This document shows positions 34,799 through 43,866 of a stretch of DNA of 64,000 nt, piece by piece (position 1 is the stretch's first letter; the number at the start of each line of letters is the position of its first letter). The notes below the pieces were generated by a model. The model searched no databases. It saw nothing but the letters and a program-made list of their open reading frames with translations, and was not told the DNA's origin. The position numbers and the translations under genes were made by a program. The stretch comes from Chitinophagaceae bacterium (GTDB lineage: Bacteria > Bacteroidota > Bacteroidia > Chitinophagales > Chitinophagaceae): NCBI GenBank assembly GCA_019638615.1, contig JAHBTL010000022.1:1-64000 (forward strand), written 5' to 3'.

Positions 34799-34822
34799 GT
34801 TAAACTAAAAAATTAGTTTAAC
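34799..34822. promoter_or_regulatory. Perfect inverted repeat upstream of the TonB-plug barrel gene
   Basis: GTTAAACTAA (34799-34808) and TTAGTTTAAC (34813-34822) are perfect 10-bp arms with an AAAA spacer, 5 bp before the ATG at 34828. A near -7 box TTTCTTTG (34792-34799) overlaps its left edge. It would therefore sit at the transcription start and 5' end of the mRNA, a place suited to a repressor site. Confidence 0.5.
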
Positions 34823-34827
34823 ACTAT

Positions 34828-37602
34828 ATGAAGCAACTGAGACTGCTATTGTTTGCCGTTTTATTTTTTTCGTATGTACAGGCGCAGAAAGGATCTGTGA
34901 CAGGAAAGCTTACAGATACTACAGGCAAACAGCCGCTTGCTCTTGCTACTGTAGCCGTATTTCATGCTAAAGACACCGTGCTGGTCAGTTACAGGCTAAG
35001 CGATCCCGCCGGCGCTTTCAAAGTGCCGGGCATTCCTGTGGGCGATTCGTTCCGCGTCATCATAACACATGCCGGCTCAGCCCCTTACCGCTACACATTC
35101 CTGCTTAAACCCGATAAGCCCGACCTTGACCTGGGTGTACTGAAACTGCAGCCTGATGCAAGAATATTGGAAGAGGTGCTGGTTGTGGCGGAACGGCCGC
35201 CTGTGATGGTGAGGAGAGATACGATCGAGTTTAACGCGGAGGCGTTTAAAACATTGCCGTCGGCGCTGGTAGAAGACCTTTTAAGAAAATTACCCGGCGT
35301 TGAGGTAGATGAAACAGGCAATATAACCGTGAACGGGCGAAAAGTAAACCGGCTATACGTAGACGGAAAAGAGTTTTTCGGGAGCGATCCAAAAATGGCC
35401 ACCAAAAATCTTCCTGCCAATATCATAGACAAGATACAGGTAACGGACGACAAAGACCAACTGGCTCAAAGTCCCGATATAGCGCCCGGACAGGTAGGAC
35501 AGGTGATCAATCTTAAACTGAAAAAAGCGATCAAAAAAGGCTGGTTTGGCAAAGCTTACGCGGGTGTGGGTACGGATGAACGTTATGAAGCGGGCGCTAT
35601 TGCCAACCTGTTCCGGGATACGCTGCAGGTGAGCTTACTGGGATATGTCAACAACCTGAACCGCCCCGGATTCGGTTTTTCCGATGTCAACAATATAGGA
35701 GGATTCAACAGGAGTGGCATTAACAGCATGATGGTAATGAGCGATGGCGGATTCGCGCTGAACGGGGTATCGTTTGGCGGAACCGGGCAGGGCATACAAC
35801 GGTCGGGCGGCGGTGGCATCAACATCAACAACCAGTTCGGTAAAAAGCTTACCGTTAACCTCCAGTATTTTTATGGGGAGATCAACAGTAACATGCAGCA
35901 ACTGACCAACAGGAAACAGTTTTTGGGCGATACCACCATGGTTACCATAAACCGTAATATGGATGATAATACAAATTATACCCATCGGATAGGAGGAGTG
36001 ATAAAATGGACGATAGATTCTTTATCAACGCTTGAGCTTCGCCCTTCACTGGGTTTTGTAAAACTTCTGGGGCAGAACGATATGAATTACCACACGTCTG
36101 ACAATTATAACCCTGTCCTCAACGAAAGCCTGAACAGGCAGCGAACCCGTAACAACAGCACCGAATTCGGCCAACAGCTTTTCTATCGCAAAAACTTCCG
36201 GAAAAAAGGCAGGAACTTATCGGTATTTGGCGATTTCAGGCTATCGGATAACGATAACAACTTATACAACAATGTTGAGAACCGCTTTTTTGAAAACCAG
36301 CAACCTGTTGTTACCTACCTTAACCAATTGCGTGCCCGTGCGCTCAATAACCAGGTGGCAAGCGTAAACATCAATTACACCGAACCCGTTTCTAAAAAGC
36401 TTTCGTTGCAGTTCAACGAGCGGTTTGAACAATTCAGCAACCGCGATAATATACATACCTATACCTCCGGTAACAACGAGGAATATGATGTGCCGGATGA
36501 AAGCCTGAGCAATGGCTTTAAAAGGGCCGGTGTAAGAAACAATATCCGGGCAGCGCTCGTTTTTACACACAAAAAGCTATCCGTTACACCGGGCATCAAT
36601 TATCAGTTGCTGCATATCAATAACAGCTTCGAAAAAAACACGCCGGTTTATCAACGCTTTCATTACATTCTTCCTTCTTTAAACATCCGGTATGGGCAGT
36701 TCCAGGTGAATTACTCCGTAAATGCTACGGAACCGGCAGTAAACGATCTGCAGCCGGTGCAGGACAATACCAACCCGATATTTATACAAAGGGGAAATCC
36801 TTTTTTAAAGCCAACCATCAATCATGCCGTTAACCTGAACTTCTACAAATACAATATGAAAACCAGTACCAATTACAATGCTTACCTGTACGGAAATGTC
36901 AGCAGGGATGCGGTGATAAGAAGCAGGACCATTGACGCGAAGGGAGTACAGGTTTCTACACCCGTAAACGCCAGCGGCATCTGGTTTATGCAAGCCAGTA
37001 TAAACATGAGCAAACAACTGAAGTTTTCGAACGCCTGGAAATTTACATACGGGGGCAGGATTTGGGGTAACTACCGTAAAGGGTTGATCCTGCTCAACGA
37101 AAAAAGAAGCGCCACGGATAATATCAGTTTCAACCCCGGGTTAAATATATCGTTCAACTGGCAGGACAAATTTGAATGGCGGCAGAATTATGGATTAGGA
37201 TGGAACAAGGCGTACTACGAAGACAACAGCTTTCCGCGGTTAAACACACTTACCCATAATTCGGGCAGCGAAATAATTGTACGTATGCCCAAACACTGGG
37301 TATGGGAAAGCAGCGTGAATTACCTCTACAATCCGCAGGTGGCCGCAGGCATCCAGAAAAGCGCCCTCCGCTGGAACGCGGCAGTCAACTTCCTGTTCCT
37401 GAAGGAAGATAAAGGGCAGTTGAAGCTGTCGGTATATGACCTGCTGAACCAGAATATAGCTGTTTACCGGCAGGTGAGCGAAAACTATATTAACGATGTA
37501 GAGACGAATATCCTCAAACGCTATACCATGCTTACTTTTACTTATAACATCCGCAACCTGGGTGGCAAAGTAGGCGGTAAGGAACGTTTGTTTATGTTTT
37601 AG
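34828..37602 (+). CDS. Outer-membrane TonB-plug/beta-barrel protein
   Basis: 924 aa. Signal peptide 1-19 (SYVQAQ); carboxypeptidase-regulatory-like domain about 22-105; plug domain about 120-225 with ERPPVMVRRDTIEFNAEAFKT and PGVEVDETGNITVNGRKV; then a large barrel of the outer-membrane beta-barrel family 3 type to the end. No SusD gene is adjacent, so it is not a standard SusCD pair. Members of this group (GRKVNRLYVDGKEFFGSD signature) are TonB-dependent-receptor-like and may take up or export an unknown ligand. The perfect inverted repeat just upstream hints at repression. Confidence 0.9.
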   Translation: MKQLRLLLFAVLFFSYVQAQKGSVTGKLTDTTGKQPLALATVAVFHAKDTVLVSYRLSDPAGAFKVPGIPVGDSFRVIITHAGSAPYRYTFLLKPDKPDLDLGVLKLQPDARILEEVLVVAERPPVMVRRDTIEFNAEAFKTLPSALVEDLLRKLPGVEVDETGNITVNGRKVNRLYVDGKEFFGSDPKMATKNLPANIIDKIQVTDDKDQLAQSPDIAPGQVGQVINLKLKKAIKKGWFGKAYAGVGTDERYEAGAIANLFRDTLQVSLLGYVNNLNRPGFGFSDVNNIGGFNRSGINSMMVMSDGGFALNGVSFGGTGQGIQRSGGGGININNQFGKKLTVNLQYFYGEINSNMQQLTNRKQFLGDTTMVTINRNMDDNTNYTHRIGGVIKWTIDSLSTLELRPSLGFVKLLGQNDMNYHTSDNYNPVLNESLNRQRTRNNSTEFGQQLFYRKNFRKKGRNLSVFGDFRLSDNDNNLYNNVENRFFENQQPVVTYLNQLRARALNNQVASVNINYTEPVSKKLSLQFNERFEQFSNRDNIHTYTSGNNEEYDVPDESLSNGFKRAGVRNNIRAALVFTHKKLSVTPGINYQLLHINNSFEKNTPVYQRFHYILPSLNIRYGQFQVNYSVNATEPAVNDLQPVQDNTNPIFIQRGNPFLKPTINHAVNLNFYKYNMKTSTNYNAYLYGNVSRDAVIRSRTIDAKGVQVSTPVNASGIWFMQASINMSKQLKFSNAWKFTYGGRIWGNYRKGLILLNEKRSATDNISFNPGLNISFNWQDKFEWRQNYGLGWNKAYYEDNSFPRLNTLTHNSGSEIIVRMPKHWVWESSVNYLYNPQVAAGIQKSALRWNAAVNFLFLKEDKGQLKLSVYDLLNQNIAVYRQVSENYINDVETNILKRYTMLTFTYNIRNLGGKVGGKERLFMF

Positions 37603-37633
37603 AAAATGGACAGCCCATAGGTTATTATTGTAC

Positions 37634-38623
37634 TTATGCCAGGTCCAGCCTGGGTTTATTTTGTAAAATCTTTTCTATTTTTTCAATCACTTCAGGCGTC
37701 AGCTTTTTTACAGCATCCGGCGCTTTCAGGTTTTCCTCCAACTGCTGCTTTTTTGTAGCGCCCAGTATGGCCGTCGTTACATTAGGATTGTAAATAGTCC
37801 AGGCAATGGCTAAGGCAGCCAGCGATACATCCAGCTTTTTAGCAAGCTCAGCCAGTTTTTTTACTTTCTTTATTTTATCATCCTGCACCCATCTTTCCTT
37901 TAACCAGTCAAACCCTTCTATCGCCAAGCGTGAGCCTTCGGGAATACCCTCGTTGTATTTACCGGTTAAAAAACCTGCTGCCAGGGGGCTCCAGATCGTG
38001 GTGCCCAATCCTACGTTCTGAAACACCGGTAAATAATCCTGCTCCATTTTGTAGCGTTCAAACATATTGTATTGAGGTTGCTCCATAGCAGGGCCTATTA
38101 ACTTATACTCCTGCGCCACCCGGTGGGCTTCCATAATTTCAGCGCCGCTCCACTGGCTGGTGCCCCAATACAGGATTTTACCCTGTTGCATCAGGTGATT
38201 CATGGTCCAAACCACTTCTTCTATAGGAACGTTGATATCGGGACGGTGGCAAAAATAAAGATCAAGGTAATCGAGCTGAAGGCGTTGCAATGCTTCGTGG
38301 CAGGCTTCTACCAGGTGCTTGCGGCTAAGGCCCGTTTGATTGGGCTTATTGTTTTTCCCTCTCCACCCGAAATATACTTTGGATGACACCACATACGATG
38401 TACGATCCCAGTTTTTGCGCTTTAAAACACGGCCCATCAGCTTTTCACTTTCGCCCAGGGCATATCCTTCCGCATTATCAAAAAAATTAATGCCATTATC
38501 ATATGCTAATCCCATCAGCTCATCGGCGATGGTGTCGTTGATTTGCTGATGAAATGTTACCCAACTGCCATAGGACAGTACGCTTAACTGAAGCCCGGTT
38601 TTACCCATTCTGCGATATTCCAT
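37634..38623 (-). CDS. Aldo/keto reductase (Kv-beta-like)
   Basis: 329 aa NADPH-dependent aldo/keto reductase. Catalytic tetrad members visible are Asp49, Tyr54 (DNAEGYALGESE) and Lys82 (VVSSKVYFG), with His in YFCHRPD. The EQPQYNMFERYK and ATTAILGATKKQQLEEN segments match the AKR6/Kv-beta branch. Cytosolic; reduces aldehydes or ketones of unknown identity. Single gene, convergent with the barrel gene 31 bp away. Confidence 0.93.
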   Translation of the reverse strand: MEYRRMGKTGLQLSVLSYGSWVTFHQQINDTIADELMGLAYDNGINFFDNAEGYALGESEKLMGRVLKRKNWDRTSYVVSSKVYFGWRGKNNKPNQTGLSRKHLVEACHEALQRLQLDYLDLYFCHRPDINVPIEEVVWTMNHLMQQGKILYWGTSQWSGAEIMEAHRVAQEYKLIGPAMEQPQYNMFERYKMEQDYLPVFQNVGLGTTIWSPLAAGFLTGKYNEGIPEGSRLAIEGFDWLKERWVQDDKIKKVKKLAELAKKLDVSLAALAIAWTIYNPNVTTAILGATKKQQLEENLKAPDAVKKLTPEVIEKIEKILQNKPRLDLA

Positions 38624-38805
38624 AGCTAAAAAATTTTAAATCAATAAAAAAGGTTTTCAAAAGTAAGCGATTATGTCCTTGAAAGTAAATTATGCCCCCA
38701 TGCTTAATAACAGCTTATTTCAAAGTTTTTTCCTTTTCTTTGTAAGGTTCGGTGTAGTATTTGGCGCAAAAAAATTACTTTAGCAATTAATTGAGGTATT
38801 AACGG

Positions 38806-39585
38806 ATGAGATACGAGATTAAACAAGATGGCAAATTCAAATATATTGAAGAAGGCATCGGTGAACCCCTGGTTTTGCTGCATGGTCTCTTTGGCGCTTT
38901 GAGTAATTTTGAACCCTTGATCGAATATTTCCGCAGGCAATACAAAGTAATAGTACCCATGCTGCCTTTGCTGGAGCTTGATTTGTTGCATACATCTGTC
39001 AGTGGAATTGAAAAATTTGTACAGCGGTTTATTGAACAAAAGAATTATTCAAATATTCATCTTCTTGGAAATTCACTGGGGGGACATGTGGCATTGCTGC
39101 ATATCCTGAAGCATCCTGAAAATATTAAATCACTTATTCTTACAGGAAGTTCTGGGCTTTTTGAAAATGGCATGGGCGATACTTATCCTAAAAGGGGAGA
39201 CTATGAATACATAAAAAAGAAAACAGAGCTTACCTTTTACAATCCCCAAATGGCCACCAAGGAACTGGTGGATGAGGTATTTGAAATTACGTCGAACCGT
39301 TTGAAGGTAATTAAAATCATTGCCCTGGCTAAAAGCGCCATACGCAATAACCTGGGTGAAGAGTTAAATGAAATAAAGCAACCCACACTGCTGGTGTGGG
39401 GCAATAATGATACCATTACTCCCCCTTTTGTGGGTCGCGAGTTCAACAGGCTTATTCCTAACAGTGAGCTGCATTTTATTGATAAATGCGGACACGCTCC
39501 CATGATGGAAGTGCCCGAGGAGTTTAACAAAATTTTGCATCAGTTTCTCACAAAATTGAATGAGCCTGCAACAGTTACCGGTTAA
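38806..39585 (+). CDS. Alpha/beta hydrolase
   Basis: 259 aa soluble alpha/beta hydrolase of the MhpC type. Nucleophile Ser90 in LLGNSLGGH, oxyanion segment LLHGLFGA (24-31), acid in LLVWGNNDTITPP and His in DKCGHAPMMEVPEEF. It is the first of a rightward gene set with the CBS protein 26 bp downstream and nadK further on, an association common in Bacteroidota. Substrate unknown. Confidence 0.9.
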   Translation: MRYEIKQDGKFKYIEEGIGEPLVLLHGLFGALSNFEPLIEYFRRQYKVIVPMLPLLELDLLHTSVSGIEKFVQRFIEQKNYSNIHLLGNSLGGHVALLHILKHPENIKSLILTGSSGLFENGMGDTYPKRGDYEYIKKKTELTFYNPQMATKELVDEVFEITSNRLKVIKIIALAKSAIRNNLGEELNEIKQPTLLVWGNNDTITPPFVGREFNRLIPNSELHFIDKCGHAPMMEVPEEFNKILHQFLTKLNEPATVTG

Positions 39586-39611
39586 ATTGCATCTGTACCT
39601 AAAATGCTTCT

Positions 39612-40271
39612 ATGTTTGCAGGACAACTCATATCACGAAGCATCCCTTTTTTGCATGTGGATGACAGGGCTGGCAGGGCTTTGCAGGAAATGAATGATTT
39701 TCATGTGTCGCACCTGCCGGTAGTAGCCGGGGAAAAATATCTTGGAATCATAAGCGAAGACGTATTGCTGGACAGCGATGAAAACATTACTATAGCAGAT
39801 TTGCAACAATTTTTTCTTCGTCCTTTTGTACGATATGGCGACTCCTTTTTGCTGGCTGTAAAGGCGGCAAGGGATATGAATTTGTCGGTTGTGCCCGTTG
39901 TTTCGGAAGAATATGAGCTGCTGGGCGTAATAAGTGAGGATGATCTTTTCAAACAACTGTCATTGTTCGTAGGTGTGGAAGAGCAGGGGGGCATAATAGT
40001 ACTTGAAATGGAAAAATCCGACTTTTCGGCAGGAGAACTGAATCGCCTGGTAGAATCCAATGACGCTTATATTACACAGTTGAACAGCTACCTTGACCCC
40101 GTAACACAGATCCTCTCTATAACCCTTCGCATTAACAAGTCAGAGATATCTGACATTGTTGCCACACTTCAGCGTCACGAATATAACATACGTTACTATT
40201 TCGGTGAAGAGCTATACCAAAACGAATTACAAAACAATCTTGTTCATTTAATGAATTATCTTAACATATAA
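39612..40271 (+). CDS. CBS-domain protein
   Basis: 219 aa. Two CBS motifs cover about residues 6-60 (HVSHLPVVAGEKYLGIISEDVLL) and 75-130 (LSVVPVVSEEYELLGVISEDDLF). The C-terminal 85 aa look ACT-like (GGIIVLEMEKSDFSAGELNRLVE). CBS pairs bind adenosine ligands and regulate partners. It lies between a hydrolase gene and the outer-membrane protein and nadK genes, a conserved set in Bacteroidota; its partner is not known. Confidence 0.9.
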   Translation: MFAGQLISRSIPFLHVDDRAGRALQEMNDFHVSHLPVVAGEKYLGIISEDVLLDSDENITIADLQQFFLRPFVRYGDSFLLAVKAARDMNLSVVPVVSEEYELLGVISEDDLFKQLSLFVGVEEQGGIIVLEMEKSDFSAGELNRLVESNDAYITQLNSYLDPVTQILSITLRINKSEISDIVATLQRHEYNIRYYFGEELYQNELQNNLVHLMNYLNI

Positions 40272-40364
40272 TTCTTTTTATTGCCGCCTGCACCGGCTGG
40301 TATAGGGTGCTTTCCGGCATTAAATCATTCTTAACATACAAAACAAACGCATTCATAAGGGCGA

Positions 40365-41795
40365 ATGAGGAGCTTGTATAAATATGTAGTTTTCCCTGTA
40401 TTATTCCTTTGTTTTTGGCGCCCGCTTTGTGCCCAGGAAAAAGAAGAAATACCTTATGAAGACGACGATGTGTTAAAATCATCACAGGTTACCATCCGCA
40501 ATGTAATAGTGAGTGGTAATAAAATAACCAAAGAATACATCATAGCCCGTGAAGTGCCTTTAAAAAAGGGTGAGAAATACCCCATTTCTTCCATACTTGG
40601 TAATATACCACAGGCAAGGGAAAACCTGATCAATACCGGGCTCTTCATTGATGCTACCGTTGATTTTACCCGCTGGATGAACGATTCGCTGGATATAGTA
40701 GTGGATGTAAAGGAACGCTGGTATTTTTTCCCGGTACCTTATTTTAAACCGGTCGACAGAAATTTTAATGTTTGGATCAAGGAATATGATGCCAGCTTAT
40801 CGCGCGTTAATTACGGGCTGAAATTAATTGCCAACAATGTGAGCGGAAGGAACGACAAGCTGAATGTATGGCTTATTACGGGGTATTCGCGCCAGGCAGT
40901 ATTGAATTATACGGCCCCCAATTTCGATAAAACATTAAAAAACGGCATCAGCTTTGATTTTTTATTTGCCCAGAACAAGGAGCTGAATTATGTAACCGAT
41001 CAAAATAAACAGCAATTTTACAAGAATGATAAAGAATTTGTAACCGATCGTTTGCGCATAGGCGTAGGCTATAGCTACCGTACAGGGTACATCCGGCGGC
41101 ACAGCGTTAAACTCAGTTACAATATTGTCAGGATCAATGATTCTGCTTTTAAAAGAAACCCTGAGTATTTCGGCAACGATGCTAAAAAAGTAAACTTCCC
41201 TGAGTTAAATTATCAATATCAGCACTTTAACCTTAACTATATACCCTACCCTACCCGGGGCTTTTTATGGGATGTTGCTTTCACTAAACGAGGCATCAGT
41301 AAAGCGTTGAATGTGTGGGAACTTTCGGGCAAAGCAGGTAAATATTGGGAGATCGCTCCTAAATATGTTTTTTCGCTGGTAGGGCTTGCCAATGTAAAAC
41401 TGCCGTTTGATCAGCCCTTTTTTAACCGGCAGCTAATGGGGTATAACGACATGTTTTTAAGAGGGCTTGAAAATTATGTAGTGGATGGTGTTGGCGGGGG
41501 AGTTTCCAAAGCCACTTTTTTCAGGGAAATATGGAATCCTAAATTAAAAACCGGCCTGCGTTCCAGATCGTACGGCGTCATTCCATTTAAGTTCTTTGTT
41601 AAAGTATACGGCGATGCGGGATATGTGTATAGTAAGAAAATACCGGGAATTAATCCTTTGAACAACAAACTATTGTATTCGGGCGGTGCGGGAATTGATA
41701 TCGTTTCCATTTACGATGCCATTATTTTTCTTGAGTATAGCTTTAATCAATTAGGAGAAAAGGGACTATTTTTACAGGCACGCCTGGGGTTTTAG
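40365..41795 (+). CDS. BamA/TamA-like outer-membrane protein with POTRA domain
   Basis: 476 aa. Signal peptide 1-23 (FWRPLCAQ). A POTRA-like domain (about 40-120: VTIRNVIVSGNKITKEYIIAREVPL-type start, ENLINTGLFIDATVDF) is followed by a surface-antigen barrel of about 350 aa ending with the Omp85-type signal LFLQARLGF. Shorter than BamA (only one POTRA), so not BamA itself; it belongs to the small Omp85-like proteins of Bacteroidota. It likely takes part in outer-membrane protein or lipid handling. Confidence 0.87.
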   Translation: MRSLYKYVVFPVLFLCFWRPLCAQEKEEIPYEDDDVLKSSQVTIRNVIVSGNKITKEYIIAREVPLKKGEKYPISSILGNIPQARENLINTGLFIDATVDFTRWMNDSLDIVVDVKERWYFFPVPYFKPVDRNFNVWIKEYDASLSRVNYGLKLIANNVSGRNDKLNVWLITGYSRQAVLNYTAPNFDKTLKNGISFDFLFAQNKELNYVTDQNKQQFYKNDKEFVTDRLRIGVGYSYRTGYIRRHSVKLSYNIVRINDSAFKRNPEYFGNDAKKVNFPELNYQYQHFNLNYIPYPTRGFLWDVAFTKRGISKALNVWELSGKAGKYWEIAPKYVFSLVGLANVKLPFDQPFFNRQLMGYNDMFLRGLENYVVDGVGGGVSKATFFREIWNPKLKTGLRSRSYGVIPFKFFVKVYGDAGYVYSKKIPGINPLNNKLLYSGGAGIDIVSIYDAIIFLEYSFNQLGEKGLFLQARLGF

Positions 41796-41880
41796 CCTTT
41801 AACAATTCCTGATAAAACCAGGCAAATGCTGCCCGTAGCTTATGCAAAGCTATCCGCAAGAATAATGTAAATCATAACGG

Positions 41881-42756
41881 ATGAAAATCGCAATATACAG
41901 TCGCGGTGGTGAAACTGTTACAAAAGATGATCTTTTGCTATTGCTTAAAGAGCTGGAAAAGCATAAAATAACATGTTTTATATATGAACATTACTTTGAA
42001 CAGGAAAAACAGCATTTGCCTCCGAATGAATATGAAACCTTTCTGGAAGCCGATGACCTGGACGAAAGCTTTGAATGTATCATAAGCATGGGGGGCGACG
42101 GCACTTTGCTGGATACGCTCACTTTCATCAGGAACAGCAAAATACCCGTGCTGGGTATCAATCTCGGAAGGCTGGGTTTTCTTGCTACCATTGGCAGGGA
42201 TGAGCTGCAGGATGCAGTAACGGCATTGGTTAACCGAACCTACCTGATAGATAAGAGAAGCATGATACATCTTGATTCTGACACCCCATTGTTTGGCGAT
42301 ACGCCCTACGCTTTAAATGAATTTGCCATCCATAAGAGGGATACTTCTTCTATGATCAAAATACACACCTACCTGAATGGTGAGTTTTTAAATACCTACT
42401 GGGCAGACGGGTTGATCGTGTCAACTCCAACAGGGTCAACAGGTTATTCTTTAAGCTGCAACGGCCCGGTGGTGTTCCCCGAATCGGGCAGCTTTGTAAT
42501 AACACCGGTAGCGCCGCACAACCTCAATGTCCGCCCTATTATAATACCCGATAACAATATCGTTTCTTTTGAAGTAGAAGGAAGAACGGACCAGTTTATC
42601 TGTACCCTTGACTCAAGAAAGGAAATAGTAAGCAAGGACATTCAACTGGCTATTAAAAAAGAAGCTTTTCCATTGAACCTGATACGATTGAACGAAAACA
42701 GCTTTCTTCAGACCTTACGTAACAAACTATCGTGGGGGCTGGACAAAAGAAATTAA
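41881..42756 (+). CDS. nadK: NAD kinase
   Basis: 291 aa, usual length. Motifs: SMGGDGTLLDTL (69-80, catalytic Asp73), LGINLGRLGFLATI, NEFAIHKRDTSSMI, and DGLIVSTPTGSTGYSLSCNGP. Converts NAD to NADP with ATP in the cytosol. It lies 85 bp after the Omp85-like gene and before DUF6089, as is common in this phylum. Confidence 0.97.
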   Translation: MKIAIYSRGGETVTKDDLLLLLKELEKHKITCFIYEHYFEQEKQHLPPNEYETFLEADDLDESFECIISMGGDGTLLDTLTFIRNSKIPVLGINLGRLGFLATIGRDELQDAVTALVNRTYLIDKRSMIHLDSDTPLFGDTPYALNEFAIHKRDTSSMIKIHTYLNGEFLNTYWADGLIVSTPTGSTGYSLSCNGPVVFPESGSFVITPVAPHNLNVRPIIIPDNNIVSFEVEGRTDQFICTLDSRKEIVSKDIQLAIKKEAFPLNLIRLNENSFLQTLRNKLSWGLDKRN

Positions 42757-42894
42757 ATTTTAAGATTTCATTAAAATACCCTAATATAATATTGCCGTTA
42801 ACGGGTAATCCTGTACTTTGCATTAAGGATGGCAGGAGTAGGCAGGCGGTGTATATTTTGAACCGTGATGATTGTAAAATAAATAATCGTTCTG

Positions 42895-43752
42895 ATGAAA
42901 AAGTTAATTGTGTGGCTGCTTTTTAGTGCAGCTTTTTTGTCGAGCCGAGCGCAGCAGACAGATGGCATAGTGCAGGAAGGCGAATTCGGGGTTACGGTAG
43001 GGGCCGCACATTATTTCGGAGATCTTAATACAAGAGTTGCGCTGAACCGCCCCAAGCCTGCAGTAGGCGTTTTTTTCCGCAAACAATTTGGTGAATACAT
43101 TGCCTTACGGCTAGGTGTACACTTCGCGCAGTTGGGCTATTCGGATGTATACAGTAAAAATGAATTTCAGCAAAGAAGAAACCTCAGCTTTAACAGCAAC
43201 CTCTGGGAAGCCACCCTGCAGGGCGATTTTAACTTCATGCGTTTTGTTCCGGGCGACCCGGGCTTCAGGTTTACGCCCTATGTAACATTGGGTATAGGCG
43301 CATTTAACTATGATCCTTATGCCTATCTTGGCGGAAGAAAATATTTTTTGCGCCCGCTTGGAACAGAAGGACAGGGTTCGTCGGTTTACCCTACCCGCAA
43401 AGCATATAGCGCCGTAGCATTGTGCGCTCCGCTTGGCATGGGCATCAAATACAATATAAGCCCCAATATCAATTTTTCCCTGGAAGTAGCTTACAGGTTT
43501 ACCTCAACCGATTATCTTGATGATGTAAGCACCTATTATGCTCCCGATGCATTTGCCCAAACGCTTCCCAATGGAGAGCCCACCACATGGTACCTGCTGC
43601 AGGACAGGTCTTATGAAACCGGCGATGGCGTTCCTATCGGTACCAAAGGGCGTCAGAGAGGCTTTAATGCACAACGGGATGCCTATGTAATAGCCGAGGT
43701 GGGATTGGCATTTACATTAACATCGTACAAATGCCCCACTGTTAAGTGGTAA
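42895..43752 (+). CDS. DUF6089 outer-membrane protein
   Basis: 285 aa. Signal peptide 1-19 (FLSSRAQ); then an eight-stranded-barrel-like pattern: GEFGVTVGAAHYFGDLNTRV at the start, FFRKQFGEYIALRLGVHFAQ, FTPYVTLGIGAFNYDPYA and the conserved GMGIKYNISPNINFSLEVAY. The DUF6089 family is typical of Bacteroidota and usually sits next to nadK and the uppS/bamA/skp genes. Here nadK is upstream, but a FUSC gene follows. Function unknown. Confidence 0.9.
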   Translation: MKKLIVWLLFSAAFLSSRAQQTDGIVQEGEFGVTVGAAHYFGDLNTRVALNRPKPAVGVFFRKQFGEYIALRLGVHFAQLGYSDVYSKNEFQQRRNLSFNSNLWEATLQGDFNFMRFVPGDPGFRFTPYVTLGIGAFNYDPYAYLGGRKYFLRPLGTEGQGSSVYPTRKAYSAVALCAPLGMGIKYNISPNINFSLEVAYRFTSTDYLDDVSTYYAPDAFAQTLPNGEPTTWYLLQDRSYETGDGVPIGTKGRQRGFNAQRDAYVIAEVGLAFTLTSYKCPTVKW

Positions 43753-43830
43753 TATAAGCCGGCAACCTTCGTCGGCATTCCTTCCGGTCATTGCAATATG
43801 AAGTACCTGTATGCACATTGCAGAATGCCA

Positions 43831-43838
43831 TAATTTTG
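43831..43838 (+). promoter_or_regulatory. -7 box of the FUSC gene
   Basis: TAATTTTG, full TAnnTTTG match, 28 bp before the ATG at 43867. No TTG at the expected -33 distance. Confidence 0.5.
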
Positions 43839-43866
43839 CATTCGCCTAAGGAGGGTTTCGCACTGC

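Noticed and set aside
34828-37602. SusC of a polysaccharide utilisation locus
   Set aside because: No SusD gene is adjacent, the neighbours are unrelated, and the barrel type differs from SusC.
40365-41795. BamA itself
   Set aside because: Only about 476 residues, with room for one POTRA domain instead of five.
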